Positions 1 to 6,393 of a stretch of DNA of 13,469 bases are shown one piece after another. Positions within the stretch are counted from its first letter, which is position 1, and each line of letters starts with the position of its first letter. The notes beneath the pieces are model-generated. The model was not told where the DNA came from. It saw nothing but the letters and a program-made list of their open reading frames with translations, and searched no databases. Origin of the DNA: JANPEF01 sp031413115 (GTDB lineage: Bacteria; Eisenbacteria; RBG-16-71-46; DASYSL01); assembly GCA_031413115.1 (NCBI GenBank), contig JANOEH010000117.1, positions 1 through 13,469 of the forward strand, in the 5' to 3' direction. Made by a program: the position numbers and the translations under genes.

Positions 1-80
1 AGGAGCGCCGCCAGCAGCGCGTATTCGACCAGGTCCTGTCCCGTTTCGTCGACGAGGAGTCGACCAAGCATCCTGCCCAT
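1..80 (-). CDS. Flp-type class IVb prepilin, 5' end only
   Basis: This gene starts at 80 and runs off the left edge, so only 26 residues are visible. They read as a basic, short leader followed by the Flp prepilin signature: a Gly at residue 14, then QDLVEYALLAAL. Family knowledge: Flp/Fap pilins are cleaved by a TadV-type prepilin peptidase after this Gly, leaving Glu at +5 and Tyr at +6 of the mature pilin. Here those are E19 and Y20. The start is supported by an AAGGAGG ribosome-binding site at 87-93, six bases upstream; the Met at codon 4 is a weaker alternative. Flp pilins form the fibre of tight-adherence (tad) pili, but no tad assembly genes are in view. The family call is firm for so short a fragment. 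Whether the protein is the major pilin or a TadE-like pseudopilin cannot be decided here. Confidence 0.82.
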   Translation of the reverse strand, partial: MGRMLGRLLVDETGQDLVEYALLAAL

Positions 81-123
81 GAACGCCCTCCTTGGGTGGT
101 CCCGCGGTACCGACCCTACGCCC

Positions 124-147
124 GGGGCCGTGCGATTCGCAAGCCCC
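124..147 (-). terminator. Hairpin 7 bp after the OsmC-family gene, terminator-like but without a T tract
   Basis: On the minus strand, GGGGC and TGCG, separated by one unpaired base, pair with CGCA and GCCCC, which are separated by two unpaired bases, around an AAT loop. This gives nine G/C-rich base pairs with a small internal loop. It begins 7 bases after the OsmC-family stop and lies before the Flp ribosome-binding site, which suits the end of the upstream operon. No run of T follows, so it is not a canonical intrinsic terminator. It could be a U-less terminator, an mRNA-stabilising 3' hairpin, or chance in GC-rich DNA. The remaining bases of the gap (81-153) hold only the Flp ribosome-binding site; I see no promoter. 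Confidence 0.4.
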
Positions 148-153
148 TTCGGA

Positions 154-582
154 TCACCCGTCGTCCGGCTCGATCTCGATGCGGCTCGAGAGGCGCACCC
201 CCGGTGCGAGCGTGGCGTGGACCGAGCAGTACTTCGTGTCCGACAGCCGGACGGCGTCCTCGACCGCCGCGGGATCGACCCCCCGACCGCGCACGCGGTG
301 GACGACCTCGATCGCGGTAAACGAGTGTGGGTGCTCGTCGCGGCGCGTCCCGTGCAGTTCGATCTCGTACCCGGTCACAACCTGTCGCTTCTTGCGCAGG
401 ATCGTGATCACGTCCATGCCGGAGCAGGCGCCGAGCGCGGCGAGCAGCGCGTCGATCGGGCTCGGGGCCGTGGCCCCTTCGCCGCTGTCGAGGAGGAAGG
501 TCTGGTTCGAGTCGGACGTCGCGCGAAAGCGAACCCCGACGCCCTCGACGGTCTCGAGGACGAGGCGGCCGTTCTTCTGCAT
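154..582 (-). CDS. OsmC/Ohr-family peroxidase-like protein
   Basis: A 142-aa protein of typical OsmC-family length. Family knowledge: OsmC/Ohr proteins are cytoplasmic thiol peroxidases that reduce organic hydroperoxides using two conserved cysteines, the first on a central helix. Seen here: a helix-leading segment PSPIDALLAALGAC with C53 and a second cysteine, C119, in KYCSVHATL. This is the usual spacing and context of the OsmC pair. There is no signal peptide. The start at 582 has a GGAG ribosome-binding site six bases upstream. The gene follows the 219-aa exported protein gene by 15 bp and is probably the last gene of the TonB-receptor operon, followed by a hairpin at 124-147. The subgroup (OsmC, Ohr or YhfA-like) is not resolved, and the link between a peroxidase and the envelope genes is unexplained. 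Confidence 0.88.
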   Translation of the reverse strand: MQKNGRLVLETVEGVGVRFRATSDSNQTFLLDSGEGATAPSPIDALLAALGACSGMDVITILRKKRQVVTGYEIELHGTRRDEHPHSFTAIEVVHRVRGRGVDPAAVEDAVRLSDTKYCSVHATLAPGVRLSSRIEIEPDDG

Positions 583-597
583 CGGAGTCTCCGTGGT

Positions 598-1257
598 TCA
601 GTCGCGCAACGAGTAGAGCTTGAACACGCCCTTGCGCTCGGCGACGGTGCGCAGGAAGTCGAAGCGCTGCTCCACTCCCGCCGCGTCCTTCACCACGATC
701 ACGATACCGCGATACAGGTTGAAGTTGCGGAACTTCGTGACACCGCCGGTCGCCTCGATCCGCACGAAGGTCCACGGCTGGCCGCCCCAGTCCGCCGCGG
801 CCCCGCGCGTCCCCGAGACCAGGCGGTTGTTGAGCACGCGCCAGCCGTCCATCGGGAGCAGCCCCGTGGCCGGGCGACTCTGCGGGAACTCGGGCCACAG
901 GATGACATCGAACTCCTTCTTCGTGAGGCACAGCGCGAGCAGCGAGTCGGGCGCGTTGTTCGACACGTTCGACACGACGGCCCGACCGAGCGCGCTGAGC
1001 GAGCGCCTCCCACCGGTGAAGGGCAGCCCGACGAGCGGCGCCTCCCGGCGCCCGAGCCGAACCGACGCCGACTCCGGGTCCGCCGGCGGATACCACCCCT
1101 GGCGGAGGCGCGCGGCGCGGATCGAGTCCGCCACCAGGCCGAGAGCGTGCACCTCGTCCGAGTCCGCGATGCTCGTCGTGAACTCCGGCGCCGCTGCGGC
1201 GATCGACACGAGCGCGACGAGCGCGACGATTCCGGCATCGCGCCGGCGGCCCGGCAT
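598..1257 (-). CDS. Exported protein of unknown function, 219 aa
   Basis: I do not recognise a family. The N-terminus (MPGRRRDAG, then IVALVALVSIAAAAPE) is a clear Sec-type signal peptide: basic n-region, hydrophobic core, and an Ala-rich cleavage site near residues 20-24. The mature part of about 195 aa has a single cysteine (C110) and no lipobox, so it is probably periplasmic or secreted and not a lipoprotein. Aromatic and strand-rich stretches occur, for example WTFVRIEATGG at 162-172 and YRGIVIVVKDAAG at 182-194, ending in FKLYSLRD. The chosen start lies two bases after the stop of the TonB-dependent receptor gene; a longer reading from 1518 would run through the receptor gene and is unlikely. 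The near-zero gap implies coupled translation with the receptor, so an accessory role in the same outer-membrane process is inferred. Confidence 0.8.
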   Translation of the reverse strand: MPGRRRDAGIVALVALVSIAAAAPEFTTSIADSDEVHALGLVADSIRAARLRQGWYPPADPESASVRLGRREAPLVGLPFTGGRRSLSALGRAVVSNVSNNAPDSLLALCLTKKEFDVILWPEFPQSRPATGLLPMDGWRVLNNRLVSGTRGAAADWGGQPWTFVRIEATGGVTKFRNFNLYRGIVIVVKDAAGVEQRFDFLRTVAERKGVFKLYSLRD

Positions 1258-1259
1258 CC

Positions 1260-4118
1260 TCACGATCCGAACGCGAGCGACAGGCTCACTGTGCGACCGG
1301 GCTTGGCGAAGCGCCAGGTCTTCCCGTTCTGCAGGCTCACGTAGTTCGCGTCGAACAGGTTCGCCCCGGCGAGCTTCAGCCGCCACATCTCCCACGGCCG
1401 ATAGTTGAGGGCCAGGTCGACCGTGGTCGTCGGCTCGTCGTAGATGTCGCCGTTCGGCGGAAACCCCAGGTTGGCCAGCCGGCGACCGACGCGGTTGACG
1501 AGCATCGTGCCGTCCCACTGACCGTTGGCCGCCCCGTAGCCGAGCCCGAGGTTCACGAGATAGTCCGACTGCCCCTGCAGGGGATGCTCGCGCGAGCCGA
1601 CGCCCTGCCCGAGCTCGATCTTCGAGTCGATGATCGACGCGTTGAGGTTGAGCGTGAACCCGTTGAGCGCCTTCGTCAGGCGGGTCAGGTTGACCCTCGA
1701 CTCGAGCTCGATCCCGAGGTTGCGGCCCTGCTCCGAGTTGATCGGGCTGATCAGCGGCTGGTCCGAAGGCAGGATCGCGTGCTCGATCGGGTCGGTGAAG
1801 TCCTTGTAGAACAAGCTGGCGGCGAGCACTTCGTTGACGGACGGGAAGAGCTCGGCGCGCAGGTCGTAGTTGAGGATGGACGCGCGGACGAGGTCGGGAT
1901 TGCCGCGGAAGCGGAAGCCGCCCAGGAAGTCCAGCGTCGTCCCTGGATTGAGCTCGCGAATGTCGGGCCTGGAAAGCGTGCGCGCGGCGGCCACCCGCAG
2001 GTTTGACCGGTCGCTCATCTGGTAGATGAGGTTGATGCTGGGCAGGAAGTCCTCGTTCTGCAGGTGGGCTTCTGCCGGGAGACCCGTGACGCCGTCGATC
2101 GCGGTCTGGTTCGTGAAGTAGTCATACGTTCGCACGTCCTGGTCACCGTCCTCGTAGCGCACTCCCACGATGGCCCGGAGGCGGCGGGTGATTCCCAGGT
2201 CCCCACTGATGAACCCCGCGCGCACGACCTGACTCGCTTCGTAGGAGTCCTCCGGGAAGGTGCCCTCGGTGAACTGGGCGCCCGCGTTCGGATTGCCCCA
2301 CTGGCCGGCGGCGTAGATGGACTCCGGCGGAGTCGCCGTGCCGTAACTCGAGTTGGTCGAGAAGCCGAAGCGGCGGTAGGTCGACACGCGGTCGCGATCC
2401 TGGTACTGCGCTCCGAAGTCCACCCTTGCGTCGGCCAGCCAGCGCACGCCCACCGGCAGCGAGACCTTCGCGTCGAATCCGACCCCGTTCTCCTCGAGCT
2501 CGCCGAACTCGCGCCCTCCGCCGGTGAATGTCAGGTCCGCTGCGGGATTGCCTTCGAAGTCGCGACGTGCGGCGTAGTAGTACTCCCGGCGATCGGGCTC
2601 GGACCGCTCGGAGGAAGACAGGCTGCCGCGCCAGGTCAGCTTCGACTTCGCGACCGACGGGAAGTCGTGTTCGCCGCCCACGCTGCCGGAGCGGATCTGC
2701 CGCTGGACGTAACGCAGACGGGTGCTCAGATAGTCCGCATCCTGCGACCTGAAGTAACCGCTGTACTGGCGGACCTCGTCCTCGGCGCTGTTCGAGTAGG
2801 TGCCGCGGACGTCGAGCGCATGCGACGGCCCGAGGCGGTAGGCCAGACCGCCGGTGCCACCGAAGAGGACGTTCTCGGAGTACTTCTTCACGGCGTAGTC
2901 CGCCGAGACTTCCTGCTCGGCGTTGCTTTCGTAGAAACGCTGGATCTCCTCGCCATAGCTGCTCGTCTTGCCCCACGACAACGAGCCGACTACGCCCAGC
3001 GCGTCGCCGAAGACCTTTACTTGATCCCCGAAGTTGAGCTGGGCCGCGCCGTTCGGCCCGGGGGTGACGCCGTGCGGCGACCATACGTTGGCGTACGAAG
3101 CCCCCATCATCTCGACCGAGTCCGGCCGAAAACCGCGCGTCGGATCAAAGCTCACCTGGGCCTTGCGCTCGGCCGCCCACGACTCGACGAGTGACGGCAG
3201 CCTGCGCGATGCAGACCCGAACCCGAGCGCATCTCCCGAAGTCCCGCCATAGGTCTGGAAGCCGCTCTTGAACGTCGTTCCTTCGGACCAACCCTGCGCG
3301 AGGGTGAACCCGAAGATCCGCTGCCCTGGAAACGCCTTGGTGCGCACCTGCACGTCGCCGCCGCCGAACTCTCCGGGGCGATCGGCGGTGTAGGTCTTCT
3401 GCACGACGACGTTCTCGAGCAGGTTCGCGGGAATGAGATCGAGCGGCACGACCCGCTTGCCGGGCTCAGGGCTGGTCACGCGAACGCCGTCGATCGAGGT
3501 CGAGCTGTAGCGCTCGCCGAGGCCGCGCACGTAGACGTACTTGTTGTCGACGACCGAGGCGCCGGTGACGCGCTTGAGCACGTCGGCGACGTCGCGATCG
3601 GCGGACTTCTTGACCTGTTCGGCGCTCACGGCGTCCCCCACGGACGTCGCTTTCCGGCGGGCGTTGAGCATCGCGCCCTCGGTGTTCGTGAGCGCGCGGG
3701 CCTCGACGACCACCTCGTCCTGGGCGATCGCGTCGGGATCGAGCTGCACGTTGAACTGGTCCAGCTTGCCCGCGACGACCGTCACGCCGGTCACCTGCTT
3801 TGTCCGGTAGGAGATCGACCGGATCTGCAGCGTGTACGTTCCGGGCTCGGCCTCGACCGTGAACGTCCCGTCGGCGTTGCTCATCGCGCCCGAGCGCTTG
3901 CCGGCCGGATCCGTGGGCATGAGGAGCACGTCGGCGTAGGGCAGCGGTTCACCGGTGTCCTTCGCCAGGATCTTGCCGGCGACCTTGCCGCGCGCGGTCT
4001 GGGCGAGCGCGTCGCGGACCGTGCCCCCGGGAGACAGGATGCCCGTCGGCACGGGTGCGAGGCTCGCAACCGCGACGAGGGCGACGATTGATGCTCCACT
4101 GCGGATGAACACACTCAT
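1260..4118 (-). CDS. TonB-dependent outer-membrane receptor with N-terminal carboxypeptidase-regulatory-like domain
   Basis: A 952-aa outer-membrane active transporter. Visible parts in order: signal peptide about 1-39 (hydrophobic core IVALVAVASL, likely cleavage after DALA); carboxypeptidase-D regulatory-like beta-sandwich about 45-127 (KVAGKILAKDTGEPLPYADV, then NADGTFTVEAEPGTYTLQI); a TonB-box-like stretch DEVVVEA at 134-140; plug domain about 150-262 with YVYVRGLGERYSSTSIDG (194-211) and GEFGGGDVQVRT (249-260); then a beta-barrel to the C-terminus, ending KPGRTVSLSLAFGS. Family knowledge: such receptors take up large or scarce ligands using energy from TonB-ExbBD; no SusD-like partner gene is present here. 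The substrate is unknown. The start at 4118 is chosen because AGGGAGGGG lies just upstream and the signal peptide follows directly. An upstream in-frame ATG at 4175 adds only a short Pro-rich leader. The gene sits between the beta-helix gene (93 bp, with a hairpin) and the 219-aa gene (2 bp). Confidence 0.93.
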   Translation of the reverse strand: MSVFIRSGASIVALVAVASLAPVPTGILSPGGTVRDALAQTARGKVAGKILAKDTGEPLPYADVLLMPTDPAGKRSGAMSNADGTFTVEAEPGTYTLQIRSISYRTKQVTGVTVVAGKLDQFNVQLDPDAIAQDEVVVEARALTNTEGAMLNARRKATSVGDAVSAEQVKKSADRDVADVLKRVTGASVVDNKYVYVRGLGERYSSTSIDGVRVTSPEPGKRVVPLDLIPANLLENVVVQKTYTADRPGEFGGGDVQVRTKAFPGQRIFGFTLAQGWSEGTTFKSGFQTYGGTSGDALGFGSASRRLPSLVESWAAERKAQVSFDPTRGFRPDSVEMMGASYANVWSPHGVTPGPNGAAQLNFGDQVKVFGDALGVVGSLSWGKTSSYGEEIQRFYESNAEQEVSADYAVKKYSENVLFGGTGGLAYRLGPSHALDVRGTYSNSAEDEVRQYSGYFRSQDADYLSTRLRYVQRQIRSGSVGGEHDFPSVAKSKLTWRGSLSSSERSEPDRREYYYAARRDFEGNPAADLTFTGGGREFGELEENGVGFDAKVSLPVGVRWLADARVDFGAQYQDRDRVSTYRRFGFSTNSSYGTATPPESIYAAGQWGNPNAGAQFTEGTFPEDSYEASQVVRAGFISGDLGITRRLRAIVGVRYEDGDQDVRTYDYFTNQTAIDGVTGLPAEAHLQNEDFLPSINLIYQMSDRSNLRVAAARTLSRPDIRELNPGTTLDFLGGFRFRGNPDLVRASILNYDLRAELFPSVNEVLAASLFYKDFTDPIEHAILPSDQPLISPINSEQGRNLGIELESRVNLTRLTKALNGFTLNLNASIIDSKIELGQGVGSREHPLQGQSDYLVNLGLGYGAANGQWDGTMLVNRVGRRLANLGFPPNGDIYDEPTTTVDLALNYRPWEMWRLKLAGANLFDANYVSLQNGKTWRFAKPGRTVSLSLAFGS

Positions 4119-4124
4119 CGGCAA

Positions 4125-4133
4125 CCCCTCCCT
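4125..4133 (-). promoter_or_regulatory. Ribosome-binding site of the TonB-receptor gene, near-copy of the upstream hairpin arm
   Basis: The minus strand reads AGGGAGGGG followed by TTGCCG and the ATG at 4118. This fixes the receptor start. The string resembles the 5' arm plus loop of the hairpin at 4159-4186, GGGAGTGGG followed by TTGCCG, differing by a single-base insertion. The C-rich 3' arm of the hairpin could therefore pair either with its own 5' arm or with this site. Confidence 0.7.
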
Positions 4134-4158
4134 GACGTCTCTCCCTGCAAGCAGCGTC

Positions 4159-4186
4159 GGGGGAGTGGGCGGCAACCCACTCCCCC
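4159..4186 (-). promoter_or_regulatory. Perfect 11-bp-stem hairpin between the beta-helix and TonB-receptor genes
   Basis: On the minus strand GGGGGAGTGGG (4186-4176), loop TTGCCG (4175-4170) and CCCACTCCCCC (4169-4159) form a perfect stem. It lies 25 bases after the beta-helix stop codon and about 25 bases before the receptor ribosome-binding site. No T tract follows, so a strong intrinsic terminator is unlikely. It could be an attenuator, a processing or stability element, or part of a translational switch. The structure is seen directly in the sequence; its function is inferred. Confidence 0.65.
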
Positions 4187-4211
4187 CGCTGGTGCTCGAC
4201 TTCCGAACGAC

Positions 4212-5999
4212 CTAGTCCGCGCGGACGATCTTGCCGTGCGAGACCAGGTCCCCGGCCTCGACGCGGTAGAAGTACATGCCCGAGGGCAACTCGCGCTTGG
4301 CGTCCCAGGTGATCACGTGCTCGCCCGCCGCAAGGCCCCGATCCGCGACGTTGGCGACCTGCCGGCCGTTCGCGTCGTAGAGCTTGACCGAGACGCGCGC
4401 CTCGCGCGGCAGCGCGAAGCGGATGGCGACCGAGTTGCGGAACGGATTCGGCGTGCCATGCGAGAGGAACACGTTGCCCGCCGCGATCTCGTCGACCCCG
4501 GTCACCGAGCACGCCGAGTACAGGCCCGGGCGCGTGAAGCCGGCGGCGCACAGGGCGTTCCAGGTCGTGGCGTCGGTGATGCGGAGACCCTGCTGCTCGT
4601 TGTTCCAGACGATCGAGTTGACAAACGTGGCGCCGGTACCCCGGCGGAACTGGACGCCGTTGCCGCCGCCCGGACCGCTCCGACGATCGCCGACGACGGT
4701 GAAGTTCGCGCATTCCGGAGCCGAGCGCGGCAGGAAGTCGTTGCCGAACTCGTAGTTGTCACACTCGAGGCCCTTCTCGCCGAGCTGGCCGACGCCCCCA
4801 GACGTCGACGGCGTGAGGTCCTGGCTGGTGCGGATGACGATGTACTGGGCCTTGCCGCGATAGCCGACCTGCCAGTCGAACCCGTCGTCGGTCCCGTCGG
4901 TCACGACCGCGTGCCGGACACGAGCCGCGCCACCGAAGAACTCGAGGCCGTCGTCGCTGCCGCGGTGCGCCTGCAGGAACTCGAGTGTCGTGCGGCTGCC
5001 GACGGCGTTGAACGTGAACGAGTTCAGCTCGCTGTCGGTAACGATCTCCTTGCCGGAGTACTCGACCCGCACGTAGCGCAGGACGCCCGAGTTGTCCGTG
5101 TCGTCGTTGCCGCCGTAGACGCCGATGGCGCCGCCCTCGGAGAAGCAGGTGTCGTCTCCCGCCGTGCCGTTGGTGCCCAGGCAGTTGGCCAGCGCGCGTC
5201 CGAGGATGTTGATGCCACCCCAGCCGCCGCGGCTCTGCGGGCCGCCGAAGAGCGCGTCGTCCGACGTCATGACGATCGGCTCCACCGCCGTTCCCAGGGC
5301 AAAGATCAGGCCGCCGCGCTCGATGATGAGCGTGCCGACCGTCGCCTTCTCGCCGAAGCACTGCGTTCCCGCTTCAATGTCGAGGGCGCCGCCGTTGAGG
5401 ACGCGAATCTGTCCGCGGAACACGTAGTTCGTGTCGTTGACCAGGGAGTACGGACCGTCGAAACGGAGGTTGTCGAGGATGCGGATCGGGCGCGTGAGAT
5501 CGAGGTCGGTGCGGCCGATGCCGAGCGAGTCGTAGTAGGTCCAGCCGACCGTCCAGTCGTTGGTGTCGACCGAATCGAGAGCGCCGACGTAGCAGGTCTG
5601 CTCGAACCAGCCGTCGGCCGGGACGTTGACCGCCTTGCCGTGGCCCGGATTGCCGGGAAACGCCGGGCTGCCCGCCGCCGGACGCCAGACCGGTCCACCC
5701 AGGTTGATTGCCGCCGTCAGCAGCGGGTCGACGAAGCTGTTCTCGATGTAGGCCACCTCGGCCAGCTGCTGCGTTGTGAAGCCGATCGGGCAGGAACCGA
5801 GCGGAAGCGCCGGGAGGCTTTCGGTCCGGTACTGGCCGGCCTGGGACAGGTTGCCATTGCCATGAATGATGTTGCCGTCGAATACCACCTGGGCCGACGC
5901 CGAGGTCGGAGCTGCGACGAGTACGACCGCGACGAGCGCGGCGGCGAGAGCGCCGTGCGCCCCCTGCAATCCGAGCTCACGAGTTTCGAAAAACGCCAT
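4212..5999 (-). CDS. Secreted beta-helix-like protein with C-terminal FlgD-like Ig domain
   Basis: A 595-aa exported protein. Residues 1-36 form a signal peptide (hydrophobic AALVAVVLVAAP, cleavage expected after SASA). Residues about 170-475 are Gly/Asp/Asn-rich, with short strand-turn repeats typical of a right-handed beta-helix. They include two related acidic motifs, DDGLEFFGG (349-357) and DDGFDW (371-376). Residues about 512-595 form a FlgD-like Ig domain: TPNPFRNSVAIRFALP, then VKLYDANGRQV, then LPSGMYFYRVEAG. Family knowledge: such C-terminal domains cap surface or secreted proteins in FCB-group and related phyla and are linked to sorting or attachment. Nine cysteines in the mature protein suggest disulfides. 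The start at 5999 has GGAGG five bases upstream and the signal peptide follows it; an in-frame ATG at 6107 would add 36 charged residues ahead of the signal peptide. As first gene of the receptor operon, the protein may capture or process the receptor's substrate (inferred). Confidence 0.82.
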   Translation of the reverse strand: MAFFETRELGLQGAHGALAAALVAVVLVAAPTSASAQVVFDGNIIHGNGNLSQAGQYRTESLPALPLGSCPIGFTTQQLAEVAYIENSFVDPLLTAAINLGGPVWRPAAGSPAFPGNPGHGKAVNVPADGWFEQTCYVGALDSVDTNDWTVGWTYYDSLGIGRTDLDLTRPIRILDNLRFDGPYSLVNDTNYVFRGQIRVLNGGALDIEAGTQCFGEKATVGTLIIERGGLIFALGTAVEPIVMTSDDALFGGPQSRGGWGGINILGRALANCLGTNGTAGDDTCFSEGGAIGVYGGNDDTDNSGVLRYVRVEYSGKEIVTDSELNSFTFNAVGSRTTLEFLQAHRGSDDGLEFFGGAARVRHAVVTDGTDDGFDWQVGYRGKAQYIVIRTSQDLTPSTSGGVGQLGEKGLECDNYEFGNDFLPRSAPECANFTVVGDRRSGPGGGNGVQFRRGTGATFVNSIVWNNEQQGLRITDATTWNALCAAGFTRPGLYSACSVTGVDEIAAGNVFLSHGTPNPFRNSVAIRFALPREARVSVKLYDANGRQVANVADRGLAAGEHVITWDAKRELPSGMYFYRVEAGDLVSHGKIVRAD

Positions 6000-6305
6000 G
6001 GGTCCCTCCGGGAAACGAACAAGGGGTGCAGAACGGTGCAGTCCGGCGGATCCGTCGGGCCGACTCCGGCGTCCTTCGCTCGCGCTCCGCGCCTTCGAGC
6101 CGTGCATGCGTCGTGCGCCTGAACCGGACGGTGGGCGCTCGAAGTTCCGACACCGGGAGGCGGCCAGCCTGCGCGCGGCGTGGAATCGGTCTCGTCGTGC
6201 GTCGGAGGGTGCGTGCTGTGGGATGCGTCGATCAGCCGACGGGCGTCAGCTTCGGGGATGCGGATCGCGGGGCGGTGACAGCGGGGTAACGTTGGTGTAA
6301 ATGGA

Positions 6306-6354
6306 CATCAAGCGGTGTGATGAGTTGCCATCATCAGTTGCCACATGTGTTGCC
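6306..6354 (-). promoter_or_regulatory. Repeat cluster resembling an operator, with a weak promoter-like sequence
   Basis: The region 6000-6393 has no convincing gene. Its distal part is less GC-rich and carries nested repeats. On the plus strand GTTGCC occurs at 6324, 6337 and 6349 (steps of 13 and 12 bases). TGATGA at 6318-6323 is mirrored by TCATCA at 6331-6336 around the first copy, and CACATGTG at 6342-6349 is a self-complementary 8-mer. On the minus strand a possible -35, TTGATG (6311-6306), lies just downstream of the repeats, with only a poor -10 (TACCCC) 17 bases on. This would put the beta-helix/receptor operon under an activator or repressor binding direct repeats, with a long leader of roughly 280 bases. 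No cobalamin-riboswitch core was found in that leader. The repeats are seen; the regulatory role is inferred. Confidence 0.4.
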
Positions 6355-6393
6355 GCGACGATGAGGGAGTCCGTACGCCGCTGCGAGCCTGCC

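Noticed and set aside
79..1344. A long plus-strand open frame across the Flp, OsmC and 219-aa genes
   Set aside because: It spans three real genes and their gaps in antisense and shows no recognisable domain.
4236..6122. A 628-codon plus-strand open frame opposite the beta-helix gene
   Set aside because: It is antisense to a gene with a signal peptide, recognisable C-terminal domain and ribosome-binding site. Its Arg/Val/Ala/Asp-rich composition is typical of mirror frames in GC-rich DNA.
6000..6300. Possible cobalamin or other riboswitch in the leader of the receptor operon
   Set aside because: I looked for a B12-box-like GCCACTG core on the minus strand and a compact conserved fold and saw neither.
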